Source: Streptomyces sp. MMG1533 (GTDB lineage Bacteria > Actinomycetota > Actinomycetes > Streptomycetales > Streptomycetaceae). From it: DNA of 62,917 nt. The stretch covers positions 1 through 62,917 of the forward strand of contig NZ_LGDG01000258.1 of the NCBI RefSeq assembly GCF_001279775.1, given 5' to 3'. The translations under genes were made by a program, and so were the position numbers. Positions 26,860 to 36,254 of the stretch are shown here, piece by piece. The notes beneath the pieces were generated by a model. The model saw nothing but the letters and a program-made list of their open reading frames with translations. It searched no databases and was not told the origin of the DNA. Positions within the stretch are counted from its first letter, which is position 1. The number at the start of each line of letters is the position of its first letter.

Positions 26860-28977
26860 ATGCAGGTCTGGCCTGGACAGGCGTATCCACTCGGTGCCAC
26901 GTACGACGGCGCCGGCACCAACTTCGCGGTCTTCACGGAGGCCGCGGACCGAGTAGAGCTGTGTCTGCTGCACGACGACGGCTCGGAGACGGCGGTGGAA
27001 CTGCGGGAGAGCGACGCGTTCGTACGGCACGCGTACCTGCCCGGCGTGATGCCGGGACAGCGCTACGGCTTCCGGGCGCACGGGCCGTACGCCCCCGAAC
27101 ACGGGCTGCGCTGCAACTCGGCGAAGCTGCTGCTCGACCCGTACGCGCGCGCGATCAGCGGCTCGATCCACTGGGGCGAGGAGGTGTACGGCTACCACTT
27201 CGACACGCCCGACAGGCGCAACGACCTGGACTCGGCGCCCCACACGATGACGTCGGTCGTGGTCAACCCGTACTTCGACTGGGGCGACGACCGGCGGCCG
27301 CGCACCGAGTACCACCACACGGTGATCTACGAGGCCCACGTCAAGGGCCTGACGATGCGGCACCCCGGACTCCCGGAGGAGCTGCGCGGCACCTACGCCG
27401 CGCTCGCACACCCGGCGATCATCGAACACCTGACCGAGCTGGGCGTGACGGCACTGGAGCTGATGCCGGTCCACCAGTTCGTCAACGACCACCGGCTGGT
27501 CGACATGGGCCTGAACAACTACTGGGGCTACAACACCATCGGCTTCTTCGCCCCGCACAACGCGTACGCCTCCTGGGGCGACCGCGGCCAGCAGGTCCTG
27601 GAGTTCAAGTCGGCGGTGCGGGCGCTGCACGAGGCCGGCATCGAGGTCATCCTGGACGTGGTCTACAACCACACCGCCGAGGGCAACCACCTGGGGCCGA
27701 CGCTGTCCTTCCGGGGCCTCGACAACCCGCAGTACTACCGGCTGACGGACGATCCCCGCTACTACATGGACACCACCGGCACCGGGAACTCGCTCCTCAT
27801 GCGGTCCCCGCACGTCCTGCAGCTGATCATGGACTCGCTGCGGTACTGGGTGACCGAGATGCACGTCGACGGGTTCCGCTTCGACCTCGCGGCCACCCTG
27901 GCGCGGCAGTTCCACGAGGTGGACCGGCTGTCGTCGTTCTTCGACCTGGTGCAGCAGGACCCGGTGGTCTCCCAGGTGAAGCTGATCGCCGAGCCCTGGG
28001 ACGTCGGCGAGGGCGGTTATCAGGTGGGCAACTTCCCGCCGCTGTGGACCGAGTGGAACGGCAAGTACCGCGACACCGTGCGGGACCTGTGGCGCGGCGA
28101 GCCGCGCACGCTGGCGGAGTTCGCGTCCCGGCTGACCGGCTCGTCCGACCTGTACCAGGACGACGGGCGGCGCCCGCTCGCCTCGATCAACTTCGTGACC
28201 TGTCACGACGGTTTCACCCTGCACGACCTGGTCTCGTACAACGAGAAGCGCAATGACGCCAACGGCGAGGACAACCGGGACGGCGAGAGCCACAACCGGT
28301 CCTGGAACTGCGGGGCGGAGGGCGAGACCGGCGACCCGGCCGTGCTGGAGCTGCGGTCGAGGCAGATGCGGAACTTCATCGCCACGCTGATGCTCTCCCA
28401 GGGCGTCCCGATGATCAGCCACGGCGACGAGGTGGCGCGCACCCAGCGCGGCAACAACAACGCGTACTGCCAGGACAGCGAGCTGGCCTGGGTGCAGTGG
28501 CCGGACGCCGAGGGGCCCGGCCGTGAGCTGCTGGACTTCACGCGCGCGATCGTGCGGCTGCGCAAGGAGCATCCCGTCTTCCGGCGGCGGCGCTTCTTCC
28601 ACGGGCGGCCCGTGGAGGGCACGCACGACGAGCTGTCGGACATCGCCTGGTTCACCCCCGAGGGCCAGGAGATGACCCAGCGGGACTGGGACCGGTCGCA
28701 GGCGTCCGCGCTGGCGGTGTTCCTGAACGGCAACGCGATCTCCGAGCCGGGCGCACGCGGGGAGCGGATCAGCGACGACTCGTTCCTGCTGATGTTCAAC
28801 GCCTCGCCGAAGACCCTGGAGTTCGTGGTACCGGTCAACCACGGCCGGCAGTGGCAGGTGCTGGTCGACACCGCCCGCACGGACGGGGTACCGCCGGGCA
28901 CGGTCGCGAAGGTGCAGGCCGGGGACCGGCTGACGCTGGTGGACCGGAGCATGGTCGTGTTGCAGCGGCCCGTCTAG
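26860..28977 (+). CDS. glgX: TreX/GlgX glycogen debranching enzyme
   Basis: A 705-residue GH13 enzyme. An N-terminal CBM48-like domain (VWPGQAYPLGATYDGAGTNFAVF) precedes a TIM barrel. Conserved regions are DVVYNHTAEG, the nucleophile region VDGFRFDLAATL, the acid/base region LIAEPWDVGEGGYQ, and NFVTCHDGFTLHDLVSYN. It hydrolyses alpha-1,6 branches of glycogen, releasing maltooligosaccharides for TreY. ATG 26860 gives the usual family start (MQVWPGQAYPLG). It is divergent from the amine oxidase pair. The gene name treX is equally apt given treY and treZ nearby. Confidence 0.93.
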   Translation: MQVWPGQAYPLGATYDGAGTNFAVFTEAADRVELCLLHDDGSETAVELRESDAFVRHAYLPGVMPGQRYGFRAHGPYAPEHGLRCNSAKLLLDPYARAISGSIHWGEEVYGYHFDTPDRRNDLDSAPHTMTSVVVNPYFDWGDDRRPRTEYHHTVIYEAHVKGLTMRHPGLPEELRGTYAALAHPAIIEHLTELGVTALELMPVHQFVNDHRLVDMGLNNYWGYNTIGFFAPHNAYASWGDRGQQVLEFKSAVRALHEAGIEVILDVVYNHTAEGNHLGPTLSFRGLDNPQYYRLTDDPRYYMDTTGTGNSLLMRSPHVLQLIMDSLRYWVTEMHVDGFRFDLAATLARQFHEVDRLSSFFDLVQQDPVVSQVKLIAEPWDVGEGGYQVGNFPPLWTEWNGKYRDTVRDLWRGEPRTLAEFASRLTGSSDLYQDDGRRPLASINFVTCHDGFTLHDLVSYNEKRNDANGEDNRDGESHNRSWNCGAEGETGDPAVLELRSRQMRNFIATLMLSQGVPMISHGDEVARTQRGNNNAYCQDSELAWVQWPDAEGPGRELLDFTRAIVRLRKEHPVFRRRRFFHGRPVEGTHDELSDIAWFTPEGQEMTQRDWDRSQASALAVFLNGNAISEPGARGERISDDSFLLMFNASPKTLEFVVPVNHGRQWQVLVDTARTDGVPPGTVAKVQAGDRLTLVDRSMVVLQRPV

Positions 28978-29117
28978 GGGAGCGGTTCGTGCGTCTGTCG
29001 TGCCTGTTGTCGGGCACGCGCGCGTGGAGGATGTTTTCGGCGCGTCCGGCGTACGGCGTCGGGCGCGCCGTCGGCGCGATCGCACAGGCGCTCACGCGCG
29101 CGTGCGGCCGTACGGCG

Positions 29118-29139
29118 GTCCCGTCCCGTCCCGTCCCGC
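29118..29139. repeat. CCCGT simple repeat
   Basis: Four contiguous 5-nt units (GTCCC/CCCGT) in the glgX-treY gap, a low-complexity tract prone to slippage. Confidence 0.8.
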
Positions 29140-29153
29140 TCGCGTCGCCCGGC

Positions 29154-29177
29154 CGGTCGGTCGGTCGGTCGGTCGGG
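29154..29177. repeat. CGGT simple repeat
   Basis: About six tandem CGGT units, 15 nt after the CCCGT tract in the same gap. Confidence 0.85.
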
Positions 29178-29498
29178 TGCCGTGCGAAGCCGCCGAGCGC
29201 GTGGACGGGACGGGCCACGACCGCCGCCAGACCCATCAGGGCCGGGCCGGGACGAAAAGGACCTCGTCCAAGGTGCTCCTCTGCCCCCCGTCCCTCGGGT
29301 GCCGGTCGCGACGACGTTGACGGGCGAGAACGCGAGGACGACCGGCAGCGGCGGCCCGGTCGGGCCGATCACCTGGCGGTACGTGTCCCGTGCCGCGCCT
29401 CTCCCCCTGGTCGCCGGCGCGCAGAGCCGGCCACGCGTGCGTACGCACATGGAGGTGTCGATGACACGAAAGGCGACAGGGCGGGTACGTAGGTTTGC

Positions 29499-31847
29499 AT
29501 GACACCTGAGCGATCTGACCCGGCGGTGCCGACGGCCACCTACCGGCTGCAGCTGCAGCCCGAGTTCCCGTTCCCTGCCGCGGCGGCGGCCGTGCCGTAC
29601 CTGGCCTCGCTCGGCGTCTCGCACCTGCACCTGTCGCCCGTCCTGGAGGCCGTCCCGGGATCGGCGCACGGCTACGACGTCGTGGACCACGCGCGCGTGC
29701 GTGAGGAACTGGGCGGCGAGGAGGGCCTGCGGGCGCTGGCGCGCACCGCGCGGGAGCACGGGCTCGGCCTGGTCGTGGACATCGTGCCCAACCACATGGC
29801 CATGGCGCCGCGGCACAACCGCGCCCTGTGGGAGGTCCTTCGGGAGGGCCCCAAGTCGCCCTGCGCGCGCTGGTTCGACATCGACTGGGAGGCGCAGGGC
29901 GGCCAGGTGCTGCTGCCGGTGCTCGGGCACCCGCTCGGCTCGGAGATCGAGCACCTGGAGGTCGACGGGAACCTGCTGCGCTACTACGACCACGTGTTCC
30001 CGCTGCGCGAGGGCACCGAGGAGCTGCCGCTGCCGCAGCTGCTGGACGCACAGTGGTATCGGCCGGTGTGGTGGCGGCTGGCCCGTACGGAGCTCAACTA
30101 CCGGCGTTTCTTCAGTATTTCGGAGCTCATCGGGGTGCGGGTCGAGGACCCGGAGGTGTTCGAGGCCACCCACGCCAAGATCCTCGGGCTGCTCCACGAG
30201 GGCGTGATCGACGGCCTGCGCATCGACCACCCGGACGGCCTCGCCGACCCCGACGCCTACCTCCTGCGGCTGCACGAGGCGACCGGCGGCCGCTGGACGG
30301 TCGTGGAGAAGATCCTGGCGGACGGAGAGCCCCTGCCGGCCTCCTGGCCCGTCGCCGGCACCACCGGCTACGACGCTCTGCGGCAGGTCGACGGCCTCTT
30401 CGCGGATCCGGCGGGAGCCGGGGAACTCCTCGGCCAGTACCGGCGGTTCGCGGCCCCGCAGACGGACCGGGGCGGGCACTGGGAGGCGACCGTGCGGCGG
30501 GCTGCGTACAAGGTGCTCACGCACGAGCTGGCGGCGGAGACCGACCGGCTGACCCGGGTGGCGAGCCGCCTGTGCGACCTGTCACCCGATCCCGCGCTGC
30601 GCGACCGCGCACCCTGGGCGCTGCGCACCGCGCTCCAGGAGCTCCTCGTCCGTCTGGAGGTCTACCGGCCGTACGCGTCCGGGGACGCGGCCCGTGTCGT
30701 CACCGAGGAGGCCGCGGCCGAGGCCCGGCTCGCCTTCGTCGTCCCCGAGGAGGCCGGCGCGGTCGATGTCGTGCGGGACCTGGTGCTCGGGCGACACGGC
30801 GACGGGCCCGGGCACGTGGAGTTCCGGAACCGCTTCGCGCAGACCTCCTCGGCCCTGCGCGCCAAGTCCGTGGAGGACACGGCGTTCTACCGCTATGTGC
30901 CGCTCCTGTCGGCGACCGAGGTGGGTGGCAACCCGGGGAGCCCGGCCGTGTCCCCGGAGGACTTCCACGCCTACTGCGCGCGCGTGCAGCGCGACTGGCC
31001 GGTGTCCGGGACGGTCGTGTCGACCCACGACACGAAGCGCAGCGCCGACGTACGGGCGGCGCTGGCGGTGCTCACCGAGTGCCCGCAGCGCTGGGCCGAC
31101 GTACTGGCCGAGGTCACGCGCACCGGCGAGGGTGTGCCGGACGCGCAGCTGGCGTGGGCGGCCTGGCAGACGGTGTTCGGGCTGGGGCAGGCGGACACCG
31201 AGCGCATCCAGGGGGCCCTGCTGAAGCATGTGCGCGAGGCCGGCCTGTACACGAGCTGGACGGAACAGGAGCCCGCGTACGAGGAGGCGGTGGCGGCGTT
31301 CGTCGCGTCAGGGCCGTGCGGGACGGCGGGCGAGCACGTGACCGGCCTCCGGAGCCGGCTGGAGCCCCACATCCGTGCCAACCTGCTCGGCACGGCCCTG
31401 GTCCACCTGACGATGCCGGGCGTGCCGGACATCTACCAGGGCACGGAGAGCGAGTACCGCGCCCTGGTGGACCCGGACAACCGCCGGCCCGTGCGGTTCC
31501 CCCCGGAGAACCCCGGGGCCAAGGAGGCGCTGACGCGCGCGGCACTGGGCCTGCGCGCCCGGCGCCCCGACGTCTTCGGCGACTCGGCGACCTACGCGCC
31601 CCTGGCCGCAGAGGGCCCGGCGGCGGCCCACTGCGTGGCGTTCACACGCTCGGGAGAGGTCCTCACGGCCGTGACCCGGCTGTCCCTGCGGCTGGCGGAG
31701 GCGGGCGGCTGGCGGGACACACTGCTGCCGCTGCCGCCCGGCCGGTGGGCCGACGTCCTGGCTCCGGAGCGTGAGTTCACGGGGCACACGCGCGTGGAGG
31801 AGCTCTTCGAGGGGCTGCCGGTGGTGTTGCTGGAGCGGGTGGGCTGA
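29499..31847 (+). CDS. treY: Maltooligosyltrehalose synthase
   Basis: A 782-residue GH13 enzyme that turns the reducing-end alpha-1,4 bond of maltooligosaccharides into alpha,alpha-1,1, giving maltooligosyltrehalose. Family marks are TATYRLQLQPEFPF near the start, SHLHLSPVLEAVPGSAHGYDV, DIVPNHMA, the nucleophile region GLRIDHPDGLADP, and the acid/base region TVVEKILADGEPLP. STHDTKRSADVRAAL lies near residue 510. The length is normal for TreY. It supplies TreZ, encoded 4.4 kb downstream. Confidence 0.93.
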   Translation: MTPERSDPAVPTATYRLQLQPEFPFPAAAAAVPYLASLGVSHLHLSPVLEAVPGSAHGYDVVDHARVREELGGEEGLRALARTAREHGLGLVVDIVPNHMAMAPRHNRALWEVLREGPKSPCARWFDIDWEAQGGQVLLPVLGHPLGSEIEHLEVDGNLLRYYDHVFPLREGTEELPLPQLLDAQWYRPVWWRLARTELNYRRFFSISELIGVRVEDPEVFEATHAKILGLLHEGVIDGLRIDHPDGLADPDAYLLRLHEATGGRWTVVEKILADGEPLPASWPVAGTTGYDALRQVDGLFADPAGAGELLGQYRRFAAPQTDRGGHWEATVRRAAYKVLTHELAAETDRLTRVASRLCDLSPDPALRDRAPWALRTALQELLVRLEVYRPYASGDAARVVTEEAAAEARLAFVVPEEAGAVDVVRDLVLGRHGDGPGHVEFRNRFAQTSSALRAKSVEDTAFYRYVPLLSATEVGGNPGSPAVSPEDFHAYCARVQRDWPVSGTVVSTHDTKRSADVRAALAVLTECPQRWADVLAEVTRTGEGVPDAQLAWAAWQTVFGLGQADTERIQGALLKHVREAGLYTSWTEQEPAYEEAVAAFVASGPCGTAGEHVTGLRSRLEPHIRANLLGTALVHLTMPGVPDIYQGTESEYRALVDPDNRRPVRFPPENPGAKEALTRAALGLRARRPDVFGDSATYAPLAAEGPAAAHCVAFTRSGEVLTAVTRLSLRLAEAGGWRDTLLPLPPGRWADVLAPEREFTGHTRVEELFEGLPVVLLERVG

Positions 31848-32255
31848 GGCGGGCGGGAGGGGACCGGCGGGAGGGCGTGCACCAGCAGCCTCCGCGCCGC
31901 GGCCCCGTCCTCGCGACCGGCGTGCGCCCGGTCCCGCTCCCAGCTCTCGTGCAGGAGGGCCGGCGCGTGGTGGCGAATGCCGGGGTGCGGACCGTCGAGG
32001 GCTCGTCTACGGCGTACACGCGGGTGGACCGGCGACGGTCGGTGAGGAGTGCCCGGCGGGGGAGGTACCGGCGGTGACCGCCGGGGCGTACTTCCCCGGC
32101 GGGCCGGACGTCCGCAACCCCGTCGGCACGTACGGGCCCACCCGCTGCCGGTAAATGCGACCGGGCGCCCCCTGGAGCCTCCCCCGCGGTGTCCTTGACA
32201 TGGCAACGGTTGCGTGGGGTACTGCGGATTGCGAAGCCGGGCGGATGTGACGGGG
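31848..32255. promoter_or_regulatory. Gap before the first M14 gene with a consensus -35 box
   Basis: No gene was recognised; open frames are low-complexity. A perfect TTGACA lies at 32195-32200, with a weak TACTGC 19 nt further at 32220-32225. This is a plausible promoter for the M14 carboxypeptidase-like gene, though the spacing is long. Confidence 0.35.
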
Positions 32256-33506
32256 GTGAGTCTCCTGCCGGAGCTGCGCTATCCCACGGTGACAGAACTG
32301 GTCGCGTCCGCCCGGGCGTTGGCCGCCCACCGGCCGGACGTGTGTGCCCTGAGGCAGGTGGGCGTCTCCCGGGCGGGCAGACCCCTGCAACTGCTGTCCG
32401 TGGGCCATGCCCGGCGTGCCGTGCTGGTGGTCGCGGGCGCCCACGCCAACGAGCCGACCGGCGGGTCGACGCTCCTGGCGGTCGCCGAACGAGTCCTGTA
32501 CGAGCGGCAGTTGCGGGCCGACACGTCCTGGCACTTCCTGCTGTGCGCCGATCCCGACGGTGCGAGTCTCCATGTCACCCCGGCACCGCGCAGCCTGTTC
32601 GACTACCACCTCGGGTTCTTCCGGCCGGCCGGGCCGGAGCAGCCGGAGTGGTCGCCCTCCGTACTGCCGCCCGACCGGCTGCCACCGGAGACGCGCGCCC
32701 TGACGGGCGTCATCGACGAGCTGCGCCCCTACCTCCAGGTGACCCTGCACGGGACCGACCTGGGCGGCAGCTGGGTGCAGTTGACGAAGGACGTCCCGGG
32801 CCTCGCCGAGCCGTTCGCCAAGTCCGCGGCGGAGCTGAACATACCGGTGGAGACGGGCGCCTCGGACGCCGCGGGCTGGCCCGCCTCAGGGCCCGGCGTG
32901 CACGTCATGCCGTCGCCGGGCGCGGGTGCGGCGTACCCGAGCATGCCGGACGACGCCCGGCACAGCACCTGGTACCACGCCCACCGGCACGGCGGTCTGA
33001 CCGCGGTCGTCGAGGTGCCGATGTGGGCGAGCGACCTGGTGGACGACCCGGCTCCGCACCCGGCGCCGGCCGCGGCGATGCGGCAGCTGGCGGGCCGGCT
33101 GCTGCGGGACTCGCTGGAGGTGGAGCGGGTGCTCACCGACGCGCTGCCGCGTCTTCAGGGCACCGAAGGGCCCCTGTTGCGGGCCGCCAAGTGGGGCCTC
33201 GAACTGGTGCCGGGGCTGGCAGCGGACTGGGTCCGCACCCCGCCCGCCGACAACACCAGGGCGTACGTCGGCAGCGTGGACGCCTTCGGGCGCCGGGTGC
33301 CGCTGCGGGCGGCGGCCATGCTGCTGCGGGTCCTCCAGGAGACCGACGACCGTGCCGCACCGCGTCTCGAACGGCTCGTCGCGACCTGGAGCCACGCCTT
33401 CGCCGAACGCTTCCGGGCCCGCTGGGTGCCCGTGGAACACCAGGTCGAGCACCAGTCCCGCACGGTCGTCTCGGCGGCGCTGCACGCCCGCGACCGGGTG
33501 GAGTGA
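32256..33506 (+). CDS. M14 zinc carboxypeptidase-like protein (paralogue 1)
   Basis: About 416 residues from GTG 32256 (GTG 32247 is an alternative). It opens LPELRYPTVTELV. The zinc-site motif HANEPTGG (H-x-x-E) and a later His in VTLHGTDLGGSWVQL are typical of peptidase family M14, succinylglutamate-desuccinylase-like branch. A Glu in AVVEVPMWASD may be the catalytic base. No signal peptide is visible, so the protein is probably cytoplasmic. It is strongly similar along its length to the gene at 34017-35381 on the other strand (LRYPTV, HANEP, SLHG/TLHG, HPHRHG/HAHRHG, VPMW/APMW). Confidence 0.75.
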   Translation: MSLLPELRYPTVTELVASARALAAHRPDVCALRQVGVSRAGRPLQLLSVGHARRAVLVVAGAHANEPTGGSTLLAVAERVLYERQLRADTSWHFLLCADPDGASLHVTPAPRSLFDYHLGFFRPAGPEQPEWSPSVLPPDRLPPETRALTGVIDELRPYLQVTLHGTDLGGSWVQLTKDVPGLAEPFAKSAAELNIPVETGASDAAGWPASGPGVHVMPSPGAGAAYPSMPDDARHSTWYHAHRHGGLTAVVEVPMWASDLVDDPAPHPAPAAAMRQLAGRLLRDSLEVERVLTDALPRLQGTEGPLLRAAKWGLELVPGLAADWVRTPPADNTRAYVGSVDAFGRRVPLRAAAMLLRVLQETDDRAAPRLERLVATWSHAFAERFRARWVPVEHQVEHQSRTVVSAALHARDRVE

Positions 33507-33507
33507 G

Positions 33508-33578
33508 CGGCCGTACCGGATCCGTGGCCACGCGCGCGTGGGGGACGGCCGTACCGGATTCACCGCCACGCGCGCGTG
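33508..33578. repeat. 33-nt direct repeat, two copies
   Basis: Two copies with a 38-nt period (33508-33540 and 33546-33578), each starting CGGCCGTACCGGAT and ending GCCACGCGCGCGTG. They lie in the 94-nt gap between the convergent M14 and SSI genes. Confidence 0.8.
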
Positions 33579-33600
33579 CAGCGCCTCACCGCATGCCGCA

Positions 33601-34020
33601 TCACCCGTCCAGCGCGAAGACCGCCCCCGTCCGCGCCCCCAGCACACACGTGCTGGAGAAGGTCTCCTTGTACTCGACGGGCCGGCCGTGCCACTGCCCG
33701 CGCGCGTGGGCGGTCACCGGCGCGTAGACCATCGGGCAGTACACCTCCCGGGTCGGGACGGCTCCGATGTCACCGTCGGCCGTCTCCAGCTGCGCGCAGG
33801 CCTCGGCGGCGCGTCCGTGGCCCTGGGGCGGGTCGCACAGCAGCAGGGTGCCGCGGATGCTGCTGGTGCGGGCGTCGCCCATGGTGACCGTGACGAAGAG
33901 CCAGTCGCCCCCGGCGGGCTCCTGGGGCGCTGCCTGCGCCGGGGCTGCGGTGGCGAGCAGGAGGGCGGCCGCCGCGAGCAGACCGCCCCGTACCGCTGTC
34001 GCTGTGGTGGTGTATGTCAT
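33601..34020 (-). CDS. Streptomyces subtilisin inhibitor (SSI family)
   Basis: A 139-residue secreted inhibitor with a signal peptide of about 30 residues (AAALLLATAAPAQA). Four Cys (62, 75, 95, 125) fit the two conserved SSI disulfides. The reactive loop is VYCPMVYAPV, with P1 Met97 and P1' Val98 as in classical SSI. It ends STCVLGARTGAVFALDG. SSI proteins inhibit extracellular serine proteases during differentiation. The ATG overlaps the stop codon of the upstream M14 gene (ATGA at 34020-34017), so translation is coupled to it. That M14 gene carries a TTA codon, so SSI output may depend indirectly on bldA. Confidence 0.92.
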   Translation of the reverse strand: MTYTTTATAVRGGLLAAAALLLATAAPAQAAPQEPAGGDWLFVTVTMGDARTSSIRGTLLLCDPPQGHGRAAEACAQLETADGDIGAVPTREVYCPMVYAPVTAHARGQWHGRPVEYKETFSSTCVLGARTGAVFALDG

Positions 34021-35381
34021 TCCCGATGCATCGGCACGGCGGCCTCGGAACCCCACCCCGACTCACCCGAACGGGAGCACGCGGGCGAGTACCGCCCGGC
34101 GAGCTCGAACGCGGCGAGGACGACCCGTGACTGGTACTCCACCTGGCGCGCGACGGGGATCCAGCGCGCCCCGCAGCCGTCGCGGTAGTCGGCGCACCAC
34201 TCGTCGACCAGCCGGTCCAGTTCGGGCAGGGCAGCGGCCGGGTCGATGCCGGTGCGGGTCAGGAGCTGGTGCAGCAGCCCCGCAGTCCGCAGGGCGAGGC
34301 GCCGGCCGGCGATGCGCAGGGCGGTCAGGTGGGCGGTGCTGAGCACCGGCAGCGGGCGCTCGCCCACGGGGACGTCGGGGTCCCACGCGTCGGCGAGGCC
34401 GGGGCAGACCAGTAAATAGTCCTCGACCGGGGCGAGCAGGCGGGCCGCGTCCGGTACGGCGGCGAGGTGGGGCCGGATCCGGGCGAGGAGGCGTTCCAGG
34501 AGGTGTGCGTCGTGGCGCAGGGTGTGGCTCACGGTGCGCAGCACCGCGGCGGCGTCGGCGGGCGGTGTGCCGTCCTCCACGGCGGCCACGCCCCACATGG
34601 GCGCTTCGACGACGGCGGTCACCGTGCCGTGCCGGTGCGGGTGGAACCAGGTGGACTCGACGGCGGCCTCGGTGATCGCCGCGGCCAGGTCGGTCGGCCT
34701 GGGCGGTGGTATTCGGTAGACGGCGGGCCCGAGGTTCGGCCAGTACAGGGTGTCGTACGGGCCGAGTTCGCGCGGTATGCCGAGGCGGGCCGCGGTGTGC
34801 ATGACGCGCTGCGCGAGGCCGGGCAGGTCACGGGTGAGCTCGACGAAGCCGCCGCCGACGTCGACGCCGTGCAGGGAGCACTGGAAGAAGGGCCGCAGTT
34901 CGTCCTGGAGGTCGAGCAGGGCCCGGGTTTCGGGCAGTACGGCGCCGGCCGCCCCGTCGGGCAGCCATTCGGGCTGTTCCAGGAAGCCGGGCCGGAAGAA
35001 GTTCCGGAAGTAGTGGCCGAGGGTGTACGGGCCGCGCAGCCAGCGTTCGTTGCGGCGCAGGCCGTCGGGGTCGAGGCAGAGCAGCAGGTTCCAGGTGGCG
35101 TCGGCGCCCACGGTGAGGGTGGGGTCGGCGAGGGCGCGCTCGGCCAGCCGCAGGACGGTGGCGCCGCCCACGGGCTCGTTGGCGTGCGGGCCCGCCACGA
35201 CGAGGGCCTGGCGGCTGCCGTGACCGATGGAGAGCAGCCACATGGGGGTGCCCGCGCGAGAGGTGCCGGCCCGGCGCAGTCGGGCGGCCTCGGGATGGCG
35301 GGCGACCAGGGTGGCCGCCCGGGCGGCGAGTTCGTCGACGGTCGGGTAGCGGAGGAGTGGCGGCAGGGCACACCTCCACAA
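34017..35381 (-). CDS. M14 zinc carboxypeptidase-like protein (paralogue 2) with TTA codon
   Basis: Up to 454 residues from TTG 35381. A CTG about 6 nt after GGAGG (beginning LPPLLRYPTVDEL) may be the true start, so the N-terminus is uncertain. M14 marks are HANEPVGG, CSLHGVDVGGGFVELT and HPHRHGTVTAVVEAPMW. It is homologous to the gene at 32256-33506. An in-frame TTA Leu codon at 34415-34413 (in VEDYLLVCPG) suggests bldA-dependent translation. The stop overlaps the SSI inhibitor start. The substrate is unknown. Confidence 0.75.
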   Translation of the reverse strand: MWRCALPPLLRYPTVDELAARAATLVARHPEAARLRRAGTSRAGTPMWLLSIGHGSRQALVVAGPHANEPVGGATVLRLAERALADPTLTVGADATWNLLLCLDPDGLRRNERWLRGPYTLGHYFRNFFRPGFLEQPEWLPDGAAGAVLPETRALLDLQDELRPFFQCSLHGVDVGGGFVELTRDLPGLAQRVMHTAARLGIPRELGPYDTLYWPNLGPAVYRIPPPRPTDLAAAITEAAVESTWFHPHRHGTVTAVVEAPMWGVAAVEDGTPPADAAAVLRTVSHTLRHDAHLLERLLARIRPHLAAVPDAARLLAPVEDYLLVCPGLADAWDPDVPVGERPLPVLSTAHLTALRIAGRRLALRTAGLLHQLLTRTGIDPAAALPELDRLVDEWCADYRDGCGARWIPVARQVEYQSRVVLAAFELAGRYSPACSRSGESGWGSEAAVPMHRE

Positions 35382-35528
35382 TGTGGTGCCGTCGGTTCAC
35401 CTGGTGTGCATGGTGTACACACAGTCAGTCACGACTTGAGGGGTACGTCAACACCATGAAGAGCAAAGGGACTTGAGCCACAGCAGTGCGTAAAGCATGG
35501 GCCAGAGCTAAGCGTTGACTCAGTGAAC

Positions 35529-36080
35529 TCAGTCGGCCGCGAGCCGGAAGGCCATCCGTCCGAACCCGACCTGGTCGCCCTCGCGGACGACGGCAGCGCC
35601 GATGACCCGCCGTCCGTTCACCGTCGTGCCGTTGGTCGAGCCGAGGTCGCGCAGCACCCACATGCCGCCCTGGCGGCTGAGTTCGGCGTGCACCCGGGAC
35701 ACCGTCTCGTGGGTCAGACGCAGCCCGTTGGCGGGGTCACGGCCTATGCGCAGGGCGTGGCCGTTGCCGGGGTGGGGCAGCAGCAGCTTGGGGAGCCGCT
35801 CCGCCTGCCAGGCCCTGCGCAGGCGTACGGTGAAGCCGGAGACCGCCTCCACGGTGCCGAACACCAGGCGTGCGACGCGACTCTCCGTGGGCAGGTCGGC
35901 GGTGAGCACCGCGAGCTCGTCGGAGCGGCGGGCCGAGAGCGCCAGTTCCATCCGCCGGACGAACGTGTCGTGCGAGAGCCGGCCCATGGCGACGCCGTCA
36001 CGGAGCACCTTCAACGCCTTGTCGCGCTCCGCGTCGGACAACCGCGCGGGGTACGTGTTGAACTCGAAGGACGACGTCAC
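35529..36080 (-). CDS. DUF1707-FHA domain protein
   Basis: A 183-residue protein. The N-terminal DUF1707-like part is YPARLSDAERDKALKVLRDGVAMGRLSHDTFVRRMELAL. The C-terminal FHA domain is ALRIGRDPANGLRLTHETVSRVHAELSRQ, ending DLGSTNGTTVNG. FHA domains bind phosphothreonine, so it probably acts with a Ser/Thr kinase encoded elsewhere. There is no membrane helix. GTG 36080 is chosen because the family sequence starts there. It is divergent from treZ; no functional link to trehalose is shown. Confidence 0.85.
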   Translation of the reverse strand: MTSSFEFNTYPARLSDAERDKALKVLRDGVAMGRLSHDTFVRRMELALSARRSDELAVLTADLPTESRVARLVFGTVEAVSGFTVRLRRAWQAERLPKLLLPHPGNGHALRIGRDPANGLRLTHETVSRVHAELSRQGGMWVLRDLGSTNGTTVNGRRVIGAAVVREGDQVGFGRMAFRLAAD

Positions 36081-36254
36081 GCTCGTGATTGTCGGACAGT
36101 GAACGCCGGGTGTCCAGAAAACGCGAAAACGGCCGCCGCGCCCGCGTAACCGGCGACACCTGCTGCAATGGGGCGGATTCACCGGCGTATTGATCTCGTT
36201 TGAAGCACGATGGGACGGGCTACATCACGGTGAGCAGACGAAGGGGAACCGTCC

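Larger units (their letters stand above)
28978..29498. other. 521-nt gap between glgX and treY with simple repeats
   Basis: No convincing gene was found. Open frames on both strands are Arg/Pro/Gly-rich and lack motifs. It contains a (CCCGT)n tract and a (CGGT)n tract (listed separately). The last 60 nt before treY end in TTTGCATG, as do the bases before glgX, but no promoter is claimed. Confidence 0.4.

Noticed and set aside
28989..29492. A long Arg/Gly/Pro-rich open frame in the glgX-treY gap
   Set aside because: It runs through simple-sequence repeats, has no motif or domain and looks like high-GC chance openness.
31777..32206. Minus-strand open frames after treY
   Set aside because: Low-complexity Pro/Arg sequence overlapping the treY 3' end, with no recognisable start or family.
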